Assembly: GCA_028275825.1 (NCBI GenBank)
Contig: JAPWTX010000004.1
Span: 1 to 62,605, forward strand
Source of the DNA: Ignisphaera sp.
GTDB lineage: Archaea; Thermoproteota; Thermoprotei_A; Sulfolobales; Ignisphaeraceae
Reading direction: 5' to 3'
Length of the DNA: 62,605 nucleotides
This document shows, piece by piece, positions 18,580-28,148 of the stretch. Every line of letters starts with the position of its first letter. Positions within the stretch are counted from its first letter, which is position 1. The notes beneath the pieces were generated by a model, which saw only the letters and a program-made list of their open reading frames with translations, was not told the DNA's origin and made no database searches. The position numbers and the translations under genes are program-made.

Positions 18580-19818
18580 ATGAGGGAATCGTGTCCTGAT
18601 GGATTTAACTTAGTAATTGAAGGGTTAGCTAGGTTTTGTGCTCCAGATGAGAATTTGTATAGAAGACCTGATGGCACTTACGAACCTTCACTAGCACCTG
18701 TATTCTATAATCCTGAAATGGTTGAAAATAGAGACATAACAATGTCTTTGTTAAAGGCTATATTAATTTCATGGGGGAAAGAATTCAATTTTTTAGATCC
18801 CATGGCAGCAACAGGAGTTAGGGGAATTAGATTTGCTTTAGAGGTTGCAAACCAAAGTGGTAAAGATGTGAACTTGTTCATGGGCGATATATCTCCTATT
18901 GCTGTAGAATTGATGAAGCATAACTTAAGAGTTAGTGGTGTAGATTCTATACATAATATATCTATACAAGTGAATCATATGGAGGCAAATGAACAAATGT
19001 ACCATTTGCGAAGATCAGGCGTGGCCTTGAATTATATTGATATAGATCCCTTTGGAACGCCTGCGCCATATATCCACGCAGCCTTGCAATCTGTGAATAA
19101 TGGGGGTATTGTGGGAATTACAGCTACGGATATTGCTGTACTTGAGGGAAAATACCCTAATACCTTATTCAGAAGATATGGTGTAAGAGGGGTGAAAAGC
19201 CTTATATCAAAGGAGGTTGCAATAAGGGTGTTACTATCATTTGTATTAAGAGCTGCCGCTATATATGATAGATATGTAGATCCCCTTCTCTCTTATCATA
19301 TAAAGCACTATGTTAGAGTTTTTGTCAAGGTTTTCGATGGAGCCTTAAAATCTAGCATTTATCTAGATAAGTGCATTGGTAAAATGTGGCATTGTCCTAA
19401 TTGTAGTTTTAGCTATTTCGAAAAACTTGACTACACTTCTCAAAAAGAGATGAAATGTCCGTTATGTGGTGGGGATATGACTATTATAAGTCCTCTATGG
19501 ATATGTGATCTAGTTGATGCTAAGTATGTTAAGGAGACACTAAATATTGTAGAAAAAATGCCTTGGTTAGCAAAAAGCTCTCTAAATTTAATCACAATGC
19601 TAAGCAATACAATTACTTCAGCTCCTGTTATTAGAATGACATATTTAGCCAGAAGATTTAAAATGAGTACACCACCAAGAAATAGAGTAATAGAATGTAT
19701 AAAGAGCTACGGTTATGAAGCAACTTTGAATATGTGCTATAATGACGGGATTAATACCAATGCCCCAACTGATATAGTAACCATATGCATCTCTAAGAGG
19801 GGGTCAGCCTCTACATAA
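18580..19818 (+). CDS. trm1: tRNA (guanine-26) dimethyltransferase Trm1
   Basis: 412 residues. The N-terminal Rossmann methyltransferase has LDPMAATGVRGIRFALE (SAM loop) and the catalytic YIDIDPFGTPAPY motif. A zinc site CPNC...CPLC (about 270-300) and a C-terminal winged-helix-like domain follow. The enzyme adds one or two methyl groups to N2 of G26 in tRNA. A GGTGATGTC ribosome binding site precedes ATG 18580, and a TTTATACGC promoter-like block lies about 60 bases further up. Confidence 0.95.
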   Translation: MRESCPDGFNLVIEGLARFCAPDENLYRRPDGTYEPSLAPVFYNPEMVENRDITMSLLKAILISWGKEFNFLDPMAATGVRGIRFALEVANQSGKDVNLFMGDISPIAVELMKHNLRVSGVDSIHNISIQVNHMEANEQMYHLRRSGVALNYIDIDPFGTPAPYIHAALQSVNNGGIVGITATDIAVLEGKYPNTLFRRYGVRGVKSLISKEVAIRVLLSFVLRAAAIYDRYVDPLLSYHIKHYVRVFVKVFDGALKSSIYLDKCIGKMWHCPNCSFSYFEKLDYTSQKEMKCPLCGGDMTIISPLWICDLVDAKYVKETLNIVEKMPWLAKSSLNLITMLSNTITSAPVIRMTYLARRFKMSTPPRNRVIECIKSYGYEATLNMCYNDGINTNAPTDIVTICISKRGSAST

Positions 19819-20064
19819 GTTCACGACACTACTTTATACTCATTACCTCAGGAAAGTTTTCAACTGGTTTATGAGTTTCAGTTTCTGAGCTATTTTATTC
19901 CTCTATACCATAAAGAACGAGTATTCCCGCTAATATAAGGAGGTTTGGAATTACATCTTTGAGAGTTCAATCCCTAGATCAGATAGTCTATTCATTTGTG
20001 ATCAAATTTTATGGCAATAAGCATGAATTTAATGAGGTTTAAGGTAGTTGACGTAACATAAATT

Positions 20065-20475
20065 TTAGTGTTTATTCCTTTGATTGGTGCTATCAAAAGA
20101 TTTAAAAGTTTTTGAAATCAGGTATTTTGTTAAAAGATTGCATTTACTTGAACTATGTAGTCTACTAGTACCACAGATAGTTATATATTTACATGTCAAG
20201 CAAGGAATTTCGATTATGTCATCTATAGATAATTTTATTGTAAAAGCCTCCTTACTCTCTACTGGTTTTTCTAATACTGCAACTGCTTGCAGAAGATACG
20301 ATGTTTTTCCGTTATTTGGTACCTTCAGCCTTCTTACTAGTTTCATTTTAATAAGCCTTTTCACTATGTGTTGCAGTTGCCTTGGTTTAATGCTCTTTAA
20401 CTCCTCTATCTCCTTTAATTTTCTCTGCATAACTCCTCCATTAATCTCAGTCTCCCTCAGTATAACTTCATACAC
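20065..20475 (-). CDS. RPC34-like winged-helix protein with C-terminal cysteine cluster
   Basis: 136 residues from GTG 20475. A winged helix (about 1-60: ELKSIKPRQLQHIVKRLIKM) is followed by a C-terminal PCLTCKYITIC...KCNLLTKYL pattern that mirrors the iron-sulfur tail of eukaryotic RPC39/RPC34. Archaeal orthologues of this Pol III subunit are known in crenarchaea. The GTG start would cut off the first helix: the frame continues upstream for 15 sense codons without ATG, GTG or TTG, and an ATT at about 20512 sits six bases after a GGTGA. Start and family are both somewhat uncertain. Confidence 0.6.
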   Translation of the reverse strand: MYEVILRETEINGGVMQRKLKEIEELKSIKPRQLQHIVKRLIKMKLVRRLKVPNNGKTSYLLQAVAVLEKPVESKEAFTIKLSIDDIIEIPCLTCKYITICGTSRLHSSSKCNLLTKYLISKTFKSFDSTNQRNKH

Positions 20476-20764
20476 AGTTTTCTCTACATCATTAAGATTA
20501 GCCGATGAAATTTCTACTCACCTAATCTCCTCTTATATATTTGTAAAGCGGTTTAATAAACGCATAACTTTAAGTACAATGAATTTCACAGCATAATTCT
20601 AAACCACAAGGTAAATGCAACAACTTTAACCATACACCTCTAGTTCTCTACACCACACGTACATTCTGCATAGTTTCTTATTTTCATTCTATTCAAATAT
20701 TTGATTATTTCCACAGATATAAGGATTAAAACAAGAAAGCTGAGATGCGATTTCGATTGAACTG

Positions 20765-21628
20765 CTACAGGTAAATTGTTATATTCAACTTGTCGATGAT
20801 ATCTCTATAGCGGTTTCTGATAGTGACCTCCGTTACATTGGCGGCTTCAGCTACCTGCTTCTGAGTCTTCTTTTCATCGGTTAATATGGAGGCTATGTAA
20901 ACGCAGGCTGCAGCTATTCCAGCAGGGTCCTTTCCTTCAGTCAAGCCTTCCTTTCTCATTATTTCTATCATTTTTGCTGCAAGCAAGTATGCTTTTTGCG
21001 ATAGGTTCAAATTAGCTATTATTGATGGCAGATATTTGCGGGGGTCTATATAAGCTTTGAATTCACTGATATTTACCTTGAAATATATATCGGATATAAA
21101 TTTCCAGTACTCCTCCTCATCAACATTGAATTTTGCCAGTAGTTCTCTAATTCTCACCGGGATTTCATGTTTCCTAGCCGCAATAACTAGTGATGCTAAG
21201 GCTAGGGTCTTCAATTTGTCAGTACGTGGCTGAATAGCATTGAATATTTTTTTGAGAATTATTGCTGCTGTTTCAATGACTCTGTTAGGGAGAGTAGTTA
21301 ATGCGGCCATTTGATTAAGATACGTTAATGCTTCAACGATTTTTCTCTCAGTCTTATCTACACGTGTCTTCCTCTGTAGAAGAGCAAGCTTCCTACTCTT
21401 TATAGCTTCACGGTATTTCTTAACAGATATATCAATCTCTGTAGATAGCCCAGAATCATGAACTTTATGCGTTATAGTACTTGCGTGAGCCTTCTGAGAC
21501 CACTCCTCAGGTGTGTAAGCACGCCACTCAGGACTGAGAACAATGCTATTCTCTTCAATAACTTCACCAGTATCGAGACATATTAACGTGCCTCTTTCAT
21601 TATCAAAAATCACATTAGTGCAGTTCAT
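20765..21628 (-). CDS. tfb: transcription factor B with a degenerate zinc ribbon
   Basis: 287 residues. The B-reader/linker region (SPEWRAY, then KVHDSGLSTEID) and two cyclin folds (about 100-190 and 195-287, the second ending with a KTQKQVAEAANVTEVTIRNRY helix) are intact. The N-terminal ribbon is not: instead of two CxxC knuckles it has one Cys at residue 3 and one at 17 (ICLDTGEVIEE, where a second Cys is expected). No Cys codon lies upstream in frame. TFB recruits RNA polymerase to TBP-bound promoters through this ribbon. The gene overlaps gar1 by 14 bases, the usual archaeal gar1-tfb arrangement. Confidence 0.92.
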   Translation of the reverse strand: MNCTNVIFDNERGTLICLDTGEVIEENSIVLSPEWRAYTPEEWSQKAHASTITHKVHDSGLSTEIDISVKKYREAIKSRKLALLQRKTRVDKTERKIVEALTYLNQMAALTTLPNRVIETAAIILKKIFNAIQPRTDKLKTLALASLVIAARKHEIPVRIRELLAKFNVDEEEYWKFISDIYFKVNISEFKAYIDPRKYLPSIIANLNLSQKAYLLAAKMIEIMRKEGLTEGKDPAGIAAACVYIASILTDEKKTQKQVAEAANVTEVTIRNRYRDIIDKLNITIYL

Positions 21629-21902
21629 ACCTCTTTCCCTTCCTATTGCTTCTTCTAGGTAATCTATAGAATAGAAATGTTGATGATTTGAGAAGCGATG
21701 TTATAGCAGGTTTCGCAGGCTTTATCACAGCAAAGGGTTGCGCAACAGGGCCTATTATATCAATGAGCTTGCCGATGACCTCATTATTTGCATCAACAAC
21801 ATCTACACCTATACGGGGCAATTCGTTGCTCTTAGATATTTTTACAATAATATAATTTGATCTAGTTACATGTACCACACTTCCCAAGGGCTTTAAACTC
21901 AA
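21615..21902 (-). CDS. gar1: Gar1, H/ACA RNP protein
   Basis: 95 residues forming the small beta barrel of Gar1 (LGSVVHVTRSNYIIVK, then VVDANNEVIGKLIDIIGPV, then PFAVIKP). It is a core protein of H/ACA RNPs for pseudouridylation, binding Cbf5. The basic C-terminus RLPRRSNRKGKRYELH overlaps the start of tfb by 14 bases, so translation is coupled. Confidence 0.9.
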   Translation of the reverse strand: MSLKPLGSVVHVTRSNYIIVKISKSNELPRIGVDVVDANNEVIGKLIDIIGPVAQPFAVIKPAKPAITSLLKSSTFLFYRLPRRSNRKGKRYELH

Positions 21903-22118
21903 CAGAGTAACACCATATAAGCACTAATGCTATGACGAATTTTTAAAATATTAGTCAAATACTACTAGCTCATGTCGCATGCAAAAACATAACTCTTTAA
22001 GCATGGCAAACTAATTGAAACTCAGAGACAAAATTTAGCATAATTTGTGGAGACAATACCTGTCAAACACTTTGAATTCTTGTACTTTGGATTATCATAG
22101 AAAAGTAATTGAATCAAT

Positions 22119-22421
22119 TCAAGTCGATGTTTTACTTCTTCGCCTCTTTAACATGATCACAGCGATTTTTTTGAGTAACTGATATTTTTTCTCAGCAGTA
22201 TGTGCTAAGATCATGCCACTTAATTTATACCAGATGCGGGGATATTTTTTATTCTCTAGGTACTCACAGGATATCCCAATTTCTTTGCAAGCATCTAAAA
22301 TTTCATCAGGCTTAGGTCTCTCGATACACAGGTGCTTTGGCAGTTTTCGCCCTAGTCTCCTTGGTAATGAACAATCGAAGTAATGCATCCATAATATCTT
22401 TACATCCATAATTGCATCCAT
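22119..22421 (-). CDS. srp19: SRP19, signal recognition particle protein
   Basis: 100 residues. Key blocks are PRRLGRKLPK, the E-x-C-K-E-I-G helix, the KKYPRIWYKLSG strand and a basic tail (LKRRRSKTST). SRP19 binds helices 6 and 8 of SRP RNA and helps SRP54 bind. The ATG at residue 6 (MDVKILW) is an equally likely start. It is followed downstream by a 216-base gap with no visible feature before gar1. Confidence 0.9.
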   Translation of the reverse strand: MDAIMDVKILWMHYFDCSLPRRLGRKLPKHLCIERPKPDEILDACKEIGISCEYLENKKYPRIWYKLSGMILAHTAEKKYQLLKKIAVIMLKRRRSKTST

Positions 22422-22475
22422 TACAATAATATAGCTTTAGCTTAAATCATTTATCATAACGTTGTTCACGAATTG

Positions 22476-22874
22476 TTAAGAGGATTTTACTTCTTCAATT
22501 AGTATCGCATTCACAACGCCTTCCTGAGAAGGTCTTGACACAACCTTTGCTTTTCCCAACTCAGTAGCTATAATAGCTCCCTTTGTAATTATACCACGTC
22601 TTGCCAGCTCCCTATTAGCAGGGGTTTCAATAACACTAAGTATTTTAACTTTTGAACTTTGCTTTGTTTTTGGATTGTAAATGTTTGCGAAAGCCGCATA
22701 CTTTAAGCGAACCTTTATATTACCTCCATAGACCTTTTCAGATACCCGCACATCTCTATCATATAGCTTTGTTTCAATGGGATACCCACCAATCTCATAT
22801 TTTCTAGGCTTTCTATATGGTCTTTTTCGGCCTCCTGAAATCTTTTTGAGGTCATTTCCTTGATAAAAACCCAT
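22476..22874 (-). CDS. rps8e: ribosomal protein S8e
   Basis: 132 residues beginning MGFYQGNDLKK, the conserved S8e start. The rest (SGGRKRPYRKPRKYEIGG, then RGIITKGAIIATELGKA) is typical of archaeal S8e. The frame opens at GTG 22886, but ATG 22874 is preceded by GGTGA with 8-base spacing and gives the conserved N-terminus. It is followed by srp19 after 54 bases on the same strand. Confidence 0.95.
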   Translation of the reverse strand: MGFYQGNDLKKISGGRKRPYRKPRKYEIGGYPIETKLYDRDVRVSEKVYGGNIKVRLKYAAFANIYNPKTKQSSKVKILSVIETPANRELARRGIITKGAIIATELGKAKVVSRPSQEGVVNAILIEEVKSS

Positions 22875-23025
22875 TAGGTCTGTCACCTAAGATGTGATCT
22901 GCTAGCGACTTTTTGAACCATTTTTGTTGTTGTACTCTTGTTCAGCTTTTTAAGCTTTAATACCTTCCTTGCTATTGAGCTAGTTACCGGTATAGGAGAA
23001 CAACTTGTGATATTTGTGATATTCC

Positions 23026-23895
23026 ATGAATGTTGGGAAAGCTGGAAAGAGCTTTTATGAAGTGGTGATTGACAAGATTTTTGACTTGTTACTAAAGCCT
23101 CAGACGCAAAAATTCTTACAGCCATTTATGGACATGCTTTACTCTATTTATGAACGCTATTTATATAAACAGATACTAAAAGGTCCAATGCCACAGCATA
23201 TTGCTATAATTCCTGATGGAAATAGGAGGTGGGCTAAGGAACATGGTTTAGATCCAAAAGAAGGGCATAGGTATGGCTATGAAAAGATGAAGGAAGTGCT
23301 CCAGGAGTTATACAATATGGGGGTAAAGGTGGTGACAATATATGCAATGTCTTACGAAAACTGCTTATATAGAGATGAAGCTGAGAAAGACAATCTTTTC
23401 AATATAATTAAAATTGGTTTACAGACGCTACTAGATGATGGGATAATTCAGAGGCATAAAATCAATGTTAAGGTATTTGGAAAGCTGGAATTAGCTAAGA
23501 AAGATGTTGTAGAGCTTGTATTAGAGATAGAGAAGCTTTCGTCTAAGTTCAATGAGAGATTTCTCAACATAGCTCTTTGTTATGGTGGTAGGCAGGAGAT
23601 AATCGATGCTATAAAATCAATTGTAAAAGATTCTCTACTAGGCAAGTTAAGTATAGAGGACATTAATGAGGATCTAGTGCAAAAATATATCTTTACTTCG
23701 CACCTAGAACATCTCTCAGAGCCAGACCTTGTAATTAGAACTTCAGGCGAGATGAGAATAAGTAACTTCCTTCTCTGGCAAATAGCCTATAGCGAACTAT
23801 ACTTCTGCGATATTTATTGGCCAGATTTTAGAAAAATAGACCTATACAGAGCCATAAGATCATACCAACAAAGAGAAAGAAGATTTGGAAGATAG
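23026..23895 (+). CDS. uppS: cis-polyprenyl diphosphate synthase (UppS family)
   Basis: 289 residues. The catalytic Asp motif HIAIIPDGNRRWA (about 57-69), the GYGGRQEI-type block (LCYGGRQEIIDA), and the C-terminal RTSGEMRISNFLLWQ and SELYF motifs are all present. The enzyme extends farnesyl or geranylgeranyl diphosphate in cis, giving the long dolichyl-type carriers used in glycan assembly. The N-terminal 55 residues before the conserved core are longer than in bacterial UppS and partly amphipathic. Confidence 0.95.
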   Translation: MNVGKAGKSFYEVVIDKIFDLLLKPQTQKFLQPFMDMLYSIYERYLYKQILKGPMPQHIAIIPDGNRRWAKEHGLDPKEGHRYGYEKMKEVLQELYNMGVKVVTIYAMSYENCLYRDEAEKDNLFNIIKIGLQTLLDDGIIQRHKINVKVFGKLELAKKDVVELVLEIEKLSSKFNERFLNIALCYGGRQEIIDAIKSIVKDSLLGKLSIEDINEDLVQKYIFTSHLEHLSEPDLVIRTSGEMRISNFLLWQIAYSELYFCDIYWPDFRKIDLYRAIRSYQQRERRFGR

Positions 23896-24107
23896 AAATA
23901 TAAAGCTTGCAATATGGTTAGGATCTCAATAATCAATTAGCAGAAATTTTAAATCAAAGCACTCTTACAACAAAAATAGCTCACCACAATGCAAATATAA
24001 ATACCTGTTAATAATCATTAGCTGAGCTACAATCTTAATAGCACTCTTATAAAGTGCCTGACTTGGAAAATAAATTGTTTTCTTTATTTTAAGAAAATAA
24101 ACTAATT

Positions 24108-25034
24108 CTATGAATAATCATTCTCATTTTCATTTGCTTCTGATCCATACGCTATATAGAGATCATATATTGTTACCCTTTCACCCTTATTTATTCTCTC
24201 CATTACATGCTCTTTCTTCTCTTTTAGAACCTTATATTGCTCTTTTCTTTTGCTTTCTTCTCTTAATCTCCTTAATTCCTTTACTATCTCTTGATATTGA
24301 AATCTTTTTTCTCTGATTGTATTATTTATAGATGTGAGTTGCGTTTTAAGTTCATTGCGTTCATTTTTAAGCTGTTTTATGTTGTCTATTAGTGCTACAA
24401 TTTCGCTTTTTATTTTACCTCTACTCTCCTTTAAACTAGTTAATTGCTTTAATAATTCATTTAAGTGTTCTTTCTCTTTATTGATATGTTCTCTCAATTC
24501 ATTTAGTTCCCTTCTGCTTTTTTCATAGTCTTCTACAACTTTGCTGTACCTTAATTGTTGTGAGATTAATGTCTTCAACTTCTGTTCAAGCTTAGAAATT
24601 TCATTCACAATTTGTTTCTCTTTTTCAATACTAATATTAGGTGTTGTAATTAGGCTCCATTCTAGTCCTTCTATTCTTTGTCTAAGTTCATCTATGGCCA
24701 TATTATAGCTACTACTTCTTGTTATTGCCCTTAGCTCAGATGATGCTTGCCTAAAATTATTTAAAGCATTTGTGAACTTTTCCTTCAGAGCCTTCATATT
24801 GTTTTTTGCTTTTGTAATCTCCTCTCTTACCAAAGTCAGTCTTGACCTTACATCAGCTAGCTCATTTTTCTTTTTTCTCAATTCATCTCTTTTGTTGTTG
24901 AGCTCTTCCCTTATCCTATGCAAAGCTGTTCTTAGTTCTTCCTTCTTCAACATTAAATTTTGGAGTTCTTCTCGCAGAGAACCGAGTTCTGTTAAAAGTT
25001 TTTCCTCATTAAGCTGTGTCAAGATTCCACCCAC
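24108..25034 (-). CDS. long coiled-coil protein, COG1340-like
   Basis: 308 residues, almost entirely charged heptad-like helix (about 5-285), interrupted near 105-135 by SSSYNMAIDELRQRIEGLEW and SLITTPNISIE. This interruption is characteristic of the archaeal COG1340 coiled-coil family, whose function is unknown and which is sometimes mislabelled phosphoserine phosphatase. The C-terminus has a short conserved-looking GERVTIYDLYIAYGS block. It lies 11 bases downstream of the GPN GTPase gene, an association that suggests a shared role in RNA or ribosome biology (inference). Confidence 0.8.
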   Translation of the reverse strand: MGGILTQLNEEKLLTELGSLREELQNLMLKKEELRTALHRIREELNNKRDELRKKKNELADVRSRLTLVREEITKAKNNMKALKEKFTNALNNFRQASSELRAITRSSSYNMAIDELRQRIEGLEWSLITTPNISIEKEKQIVNEISKLEQKLKTLISQQLRYSKVVEDYEKSRRELNELREHINKEKEHLNELLKQLTSLKESRGKIKSEIVALIDNIKQLKNERNELKTQLTSINNTIREKRFQYQEIVKELRRLREESKRKEQYKVLKEKKEHVMERINKGERVTIYDLYIAYGSEANENENDYS

Positions 25035-25045
25035 AACTACTTCTT

Positions 25046-25840
25046 CTATAAAGCTTCACTAGGTTCTTCAGTATAAAAGTCTTCACCTCCAGCTAAAATT
25101 CTTTGGATGCTAGCATAAAGTTCATCAATACCTTGACCAATTATAGCTGATACTAAAACAGCTTCTTCTAAGGTGTTCCTAATAGCAGTTTCAATTATTG
25201 CCATGATCCCATCAGAAGGCGTCTCACTTATAGCAAAGAATTCGCGTTCTTTGAGTATTGTCAAAGTGTCTAGCGGGTTCTCTAACAATTTAGTTAGCAG
25301 CATGCTTTCTTCTTTCGACAGGAGATCGGATTTTGTTATAACAGTTATTTGAGGCTTTTTATGCGATAATGATGTTGCTAATGATAGTACTGAGAGTGGT
25401 ATAAGTGTTGAAGGCTTTAAGAGAGAATAGGATTCCAGTAAGAATAGCACAACTGTTTTGAAGTTCTTAGACAAGGAATCTATCATTATAGATCCCGCCT
25501 TTCTAAATGCAAATACCTCAAGCTGCCCTGGTGTATCCACTATTACATAGTTTGGTCTCATTTCATCTATTTCATCTACAAGCTCTTTAATATAGTTTAT
25601 TGAAAGGTCAACTGCTGTCACAAGAGCGCCATTGGGGCCTAGGTTATACCTCTTCATAACATCCTCAACTGTTATATAGCTTCTTATATCAACATCAGGT
25701 GTGTAAGGCAGCCAATCAGCCGCTGGATCTAGATTCAATGTTGCTACAGATATTCCATGTTCTTCTAGCCAATCATGAAACACTGCAGTTAAGAGACTTT
25801 TGCCAGAACCTGCAGGACCCAGTAAGAACACATAGTACAT
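25046..25840 (-). CDS. GPN-loop GTPase
   Basis: 264 residues. Walker A is GPAGSGKS (8-15), the family-defining GPN motif is at 68-70 (NLGPNGALV), DTPGQLEVF is the switch II region and TKSD is the guanine-specificity motif. GPN GTPases are homodimers in archaea; eukaryotic relatives assemble RNA polymerases. ATG 25840 follows a GTGATG context. The gene leads a two-gene unit with the coiled-coil protein. Confidence 0.94.
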   Translation of the reverse strand: MYYVFLLGPAGSGKSLLTAVFHDWLEEHGISVATLNLDPAADWLPYTPDVDIRSYITVEDVMKRYNLGPNGALVTAVDLSINYIKELVDEIDEMRPNYVIVDTPGQLEVFAFRKAGSIMIDSLSKNFKTVVLFLLESYSLLKPSTLIPLSVLSLATSLSHKKPQITVITKSDLLSKEESMLLTKLLENPLDTLTILKEREFFAISETPSDGIMAIIETAIRNTLEEAVLVSAIIGQGIDELYASIQRILAGGEDFYTEEPSEAL

Positions 25841-26002
25841 AGCATTTCATCACTGCTTATAACAGAGATTAAACGTCATAATAAGTCTTATGTAAACCGA
25901 GGGAATTATTTAACATGATTCAGCTTAGAGTTCTAAATATCATTTAAATCTTGGCGTTCTGAATTCTTTTAATATTTCATAGCTTCAATAACATAGAATA
26001 GA

Positions 26003-26596
26003 CTATTTATCGAAAGACTTAAACTTCATCCTTCCAAGTAGAGAAGCTGTTTTATCTGCAACATGAAGTGGGTAAGGATATATATAGAATTTGCATAGAG
26101 CTTTCAATATACTTTCTGCTCTACTTGTAGAAAGCCCTATAGAGGTATATCTAAACCTTGAGTTATCGATAAACATTTCATGTGACAATGTATAAACCTG
26201 TTTAATAATGGAATATCTATATGCATAATCATTGAAGTGCTTTTTTAGAGCAGCAAGGATCTTATCTAATTCAAGGTTATGTCTAAAGATTGTTATTACA
26301 GGTATTTCTAGAATGTTAAAGATTTTGAATGGATTAACTATGTTAAAGCCAGCATAGGTAACACCATCGAGAAATACTGCATTGATTGCGTATAAAGGTA
26401 ACGCATTTTCAATTATTTTTAAAGCCTTTTTTGTCCCTTCAAGCCCATCTATTGTTATTGTATCGATGAGTACATCTCTGATGATCCAAGGACATGTTAC
26501 AACACCTACAAGATATGTCTCTCCTTTATGCTCAAGCCTTTTAAAAGCAATATCAAAGTAGCCATCATCTAAGCCCAGAAAGCAGTTGCGATACAT
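26003..26596 (-). CDS. DUF99 (UPF0215) endonuclease V-like protein
   Basis: About 197 residues from ATG 26596 (GTG 26608 is also open). It has the DUF99 blocks [27 protein letters not shown] and [17 protein letters not shown]99 is structurally related to endonuclease V, and the Asp residues in DDG and LDG correspond to possible metal ligands. No archaeal role is established. The start lies inside the last 32 or so bases of cdc6, so translation is coupled. Confidence 0.85.
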   Translation of the reverse strand: MYRNCFLGLDDGYFDIAFKRLEHKGETYLVGVVTCPWIIRDVLIDTITIDGLEGTKKALKIIENALPLYAINAVFLDGVTYAGFNIVNPFKIFNILEIPVITIFRHNLELDKILAALKKHFNDYAYRYSIIKQVYTLSHEMFIDNSRFRYTSIGLSTSRAESILKALCKFYIYPYPLHVADKTASLLGRMKFKSFDK

Positions 26597-27785
26597 ATGG
26601 ATCTTCACTTAATGCTTTTAGTATTGCACCTTCTGGAACTGCCAATGATATTACTCTAGTTTTTCCATATCTTCCTCTACTTATAACTCTAGCTGTTATT
26701 ATACCTGCCATATCTAGCTCTCCTACAATGTCACTAACTCTTCTTTGGGTCACATTTTCAATTCCAAGTTTTGAGCACAGAGTTTTATAATGTATATATA
26801 CCTCCCCTGTAGTTGTCTTACCCTCATTACTTTTTACAAGGTTTAGTATTGCCAGCAATACTAGTTTGCTATGCAAAGGCATTGTGGCAATAACCTCACT
26901 AGCTCTATCAGCTTCTATTTCCCTTAAAGCCTTATATACATGTTCTGTTAAAACTTTTTCAACTCCTTCCCTCTCAGCAATTTCACCTGCAACTCTTAGC
27001 AGATCAAGTGCGCGTCTTGCATCACCATGTTCACGAGCAGCTAGAGCGGCACACAAGCTAATAATAGATTTATCCACTACTCCAGGGTTAAAGGCAATTT
27101 TAGCTCTTCTCATCAATATATCTTCTAGTTGAACAGCATTATATGGTGGAAAAACAAGCTCTATTTCACCTAGACTGCTTCTAACTCTAGGATCTAGATC
27201 TTCAACGAGCTTTAAATCATTTGTGATACCTATTATTGTTACTTTTGATGATGATAAATCATCGCTGCTTCTGGTTAACCTATATAGAATTTCATCTCCA
27301 GCTCTTCTAATAAGAAAGTCTATTTCATCAAGCACTGTTAGCATTATAGCTGATTTAGAGTCTAAGATCTTTATGAACCTTCTATACGCTTCTGAAGTTG
27401 AGATGCCCGTAAATGGAAGCCTCAGCCCAATACACTCACTCAACTTTAATAAAACCCTGTAAGTTGTGTCATCCTGCCTAGTATTAATATAACATGGAAT
27501 TATATCGATTCCCAATTCAAATGCCTTGGCATAAAGCCTTTTAAGTACATACTTTGTAACAGCTGTCTTGCCAGTACCTGTGAGCCCATATATGAATATA
27601 TTACTAGGCTTAGCCCCTTTCAATGCAGGTGCAAGAATAGAGCCAAGTTTTGTTATCTGATCCTCTCTATGTGGAAGCTCATCAGGTATATAATCTGGTC
27701 TAAGAACATCTCTATTGACAAAAATTTTGGATTTCAAGGTATTGGCAAATATTTCATCCAGCATATCAATGGTGCCCGACTGCAT
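26565..27785 (-). CDS. cdc6: Orc1/Cdc6 replication initiator
   Basis: 406 residues. Walker A is GLTGTGKT (67-74), Walker B is [10 protein letters not shown], sensor 1 is in IIGITND, an AAA lid with [13 protein letters not shown] follows, and a C-terminal winged helix occupies about 310-395. The HREDQI N-terminal block is typical of Orc1-type initiators. No ORB-like repeats (G-rich, with dyad) are visible in the 139 bases before the gene or in the flanks of the tRNA-Ala gene, so the cognate origin is probably not beside it. Confidence 0.95.
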   Translation of the reverse strand: MQSGTIDMLDEIFANTLKSKIFVNRDVLRPDYIPDELPHREDQITKLGSILAPALKGAKPSNIFIYGLTGTGKTAVTKYVLKRLYAKAFELGIDIIPCYINTRQDDTTYRVLLKLSECIGLRLPFTGISTSEAYRRFIKILDSKSAIMLTVLDEIDFLIRRAGDEILYRLTRSSDDLSSSKVTIIGITNDLKLVEDLDPRVRSSLGEIELVFPPYNAVQLEDILMRRAKIAFNPGVVDKSIISLCAALAAREHGDARRALDLLRVAGEIAEREGVEKVLTEHVYKALREIEADRASEVIATMPLHSKLVLLAILNLVKSNEGKTTTGEVYIHYKTLCSKLGIENVTQRRVSDIVGELDMAGIITARVISRGRYGKTRVISLAVPEGAILKALSEDPYVSQLLSGLR

Positions 27786-27879
27786 AGCTATTGCAACCCA
27801 GCAATACTATAATTCAATTTATGGATATGTTATAATCTCTCAATAACATAAAGTAGTAGAAAAGCGAACAACTAAAACA

Positions 27880-27887
27880 GATTTAAG
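27880..27887 (+). promoter_or_regulatory. TATA-like box of tRNA-Ala
   Basis: GATTTAAG lies about 38-45 bases before the mature 5' end of the tRNA, the usual archaeal spacing for a short tRNA leader. Confidence 0.4.
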
Positions 27888-27924
27888 CTGAAAGTAATGA
27901 ATACTGTTCTACGGATGTCTAAGT

Positions 27925-27997
27925 GGGCCGGTAGCTCAGCTGGAAGAGCGCTCGGTTCGCACCCGAGAGGCCCCGGGTTCAAATCCCGGCCGGTCCA
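27925..27997 (+). tRNA. tRNA-Ala (anticodon CGC)
   Basis: A full cloverleaf: acceptor GGGCCGG pairs CCGGTCC with a G3-U70 wobble, the universal alanine identity element. The D arm is GCTC...GAGC, the anticodon stem is CTCGG/CCGAG with loop TTCGCAC (anticodon CGC, codon GCG), and the T arm is CCGGG TTCAAAT CCCGG. The discriminator is A and the 3' CCA is not encoded. No intron. Confidence 0.97.
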
Positions 27998-28148
27998 TCA
28001 ATATATTCACTACCTAAAAATGTAATTAAATCATGCATTTTAATATCGTAGCAACGCTTTATAGAGTTCATCATTTAGTGAAATTTCATCCTTTAAAAAG
28101 CTATGGTTTTAAGAAATCTTTTGGCTCCATAAATTTTATGGAGAGATG

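Noticed and set aside
20084-20596. 170-residue plus-strand ORF opposite the RPC34-like gene
   Set aside because: It is the antisense shadow of the winged-helix gene and is hydrophobic without pattern.
22883-23125. 80-residue minus-strand ORF between S8e and uppS
   Set aside because: Its first half is antisense to the conserved start of uppS and no internal start codon fits a shorter form. The basic end (KMVQKVASRSHLR) looks protein-like but cannot be supported.
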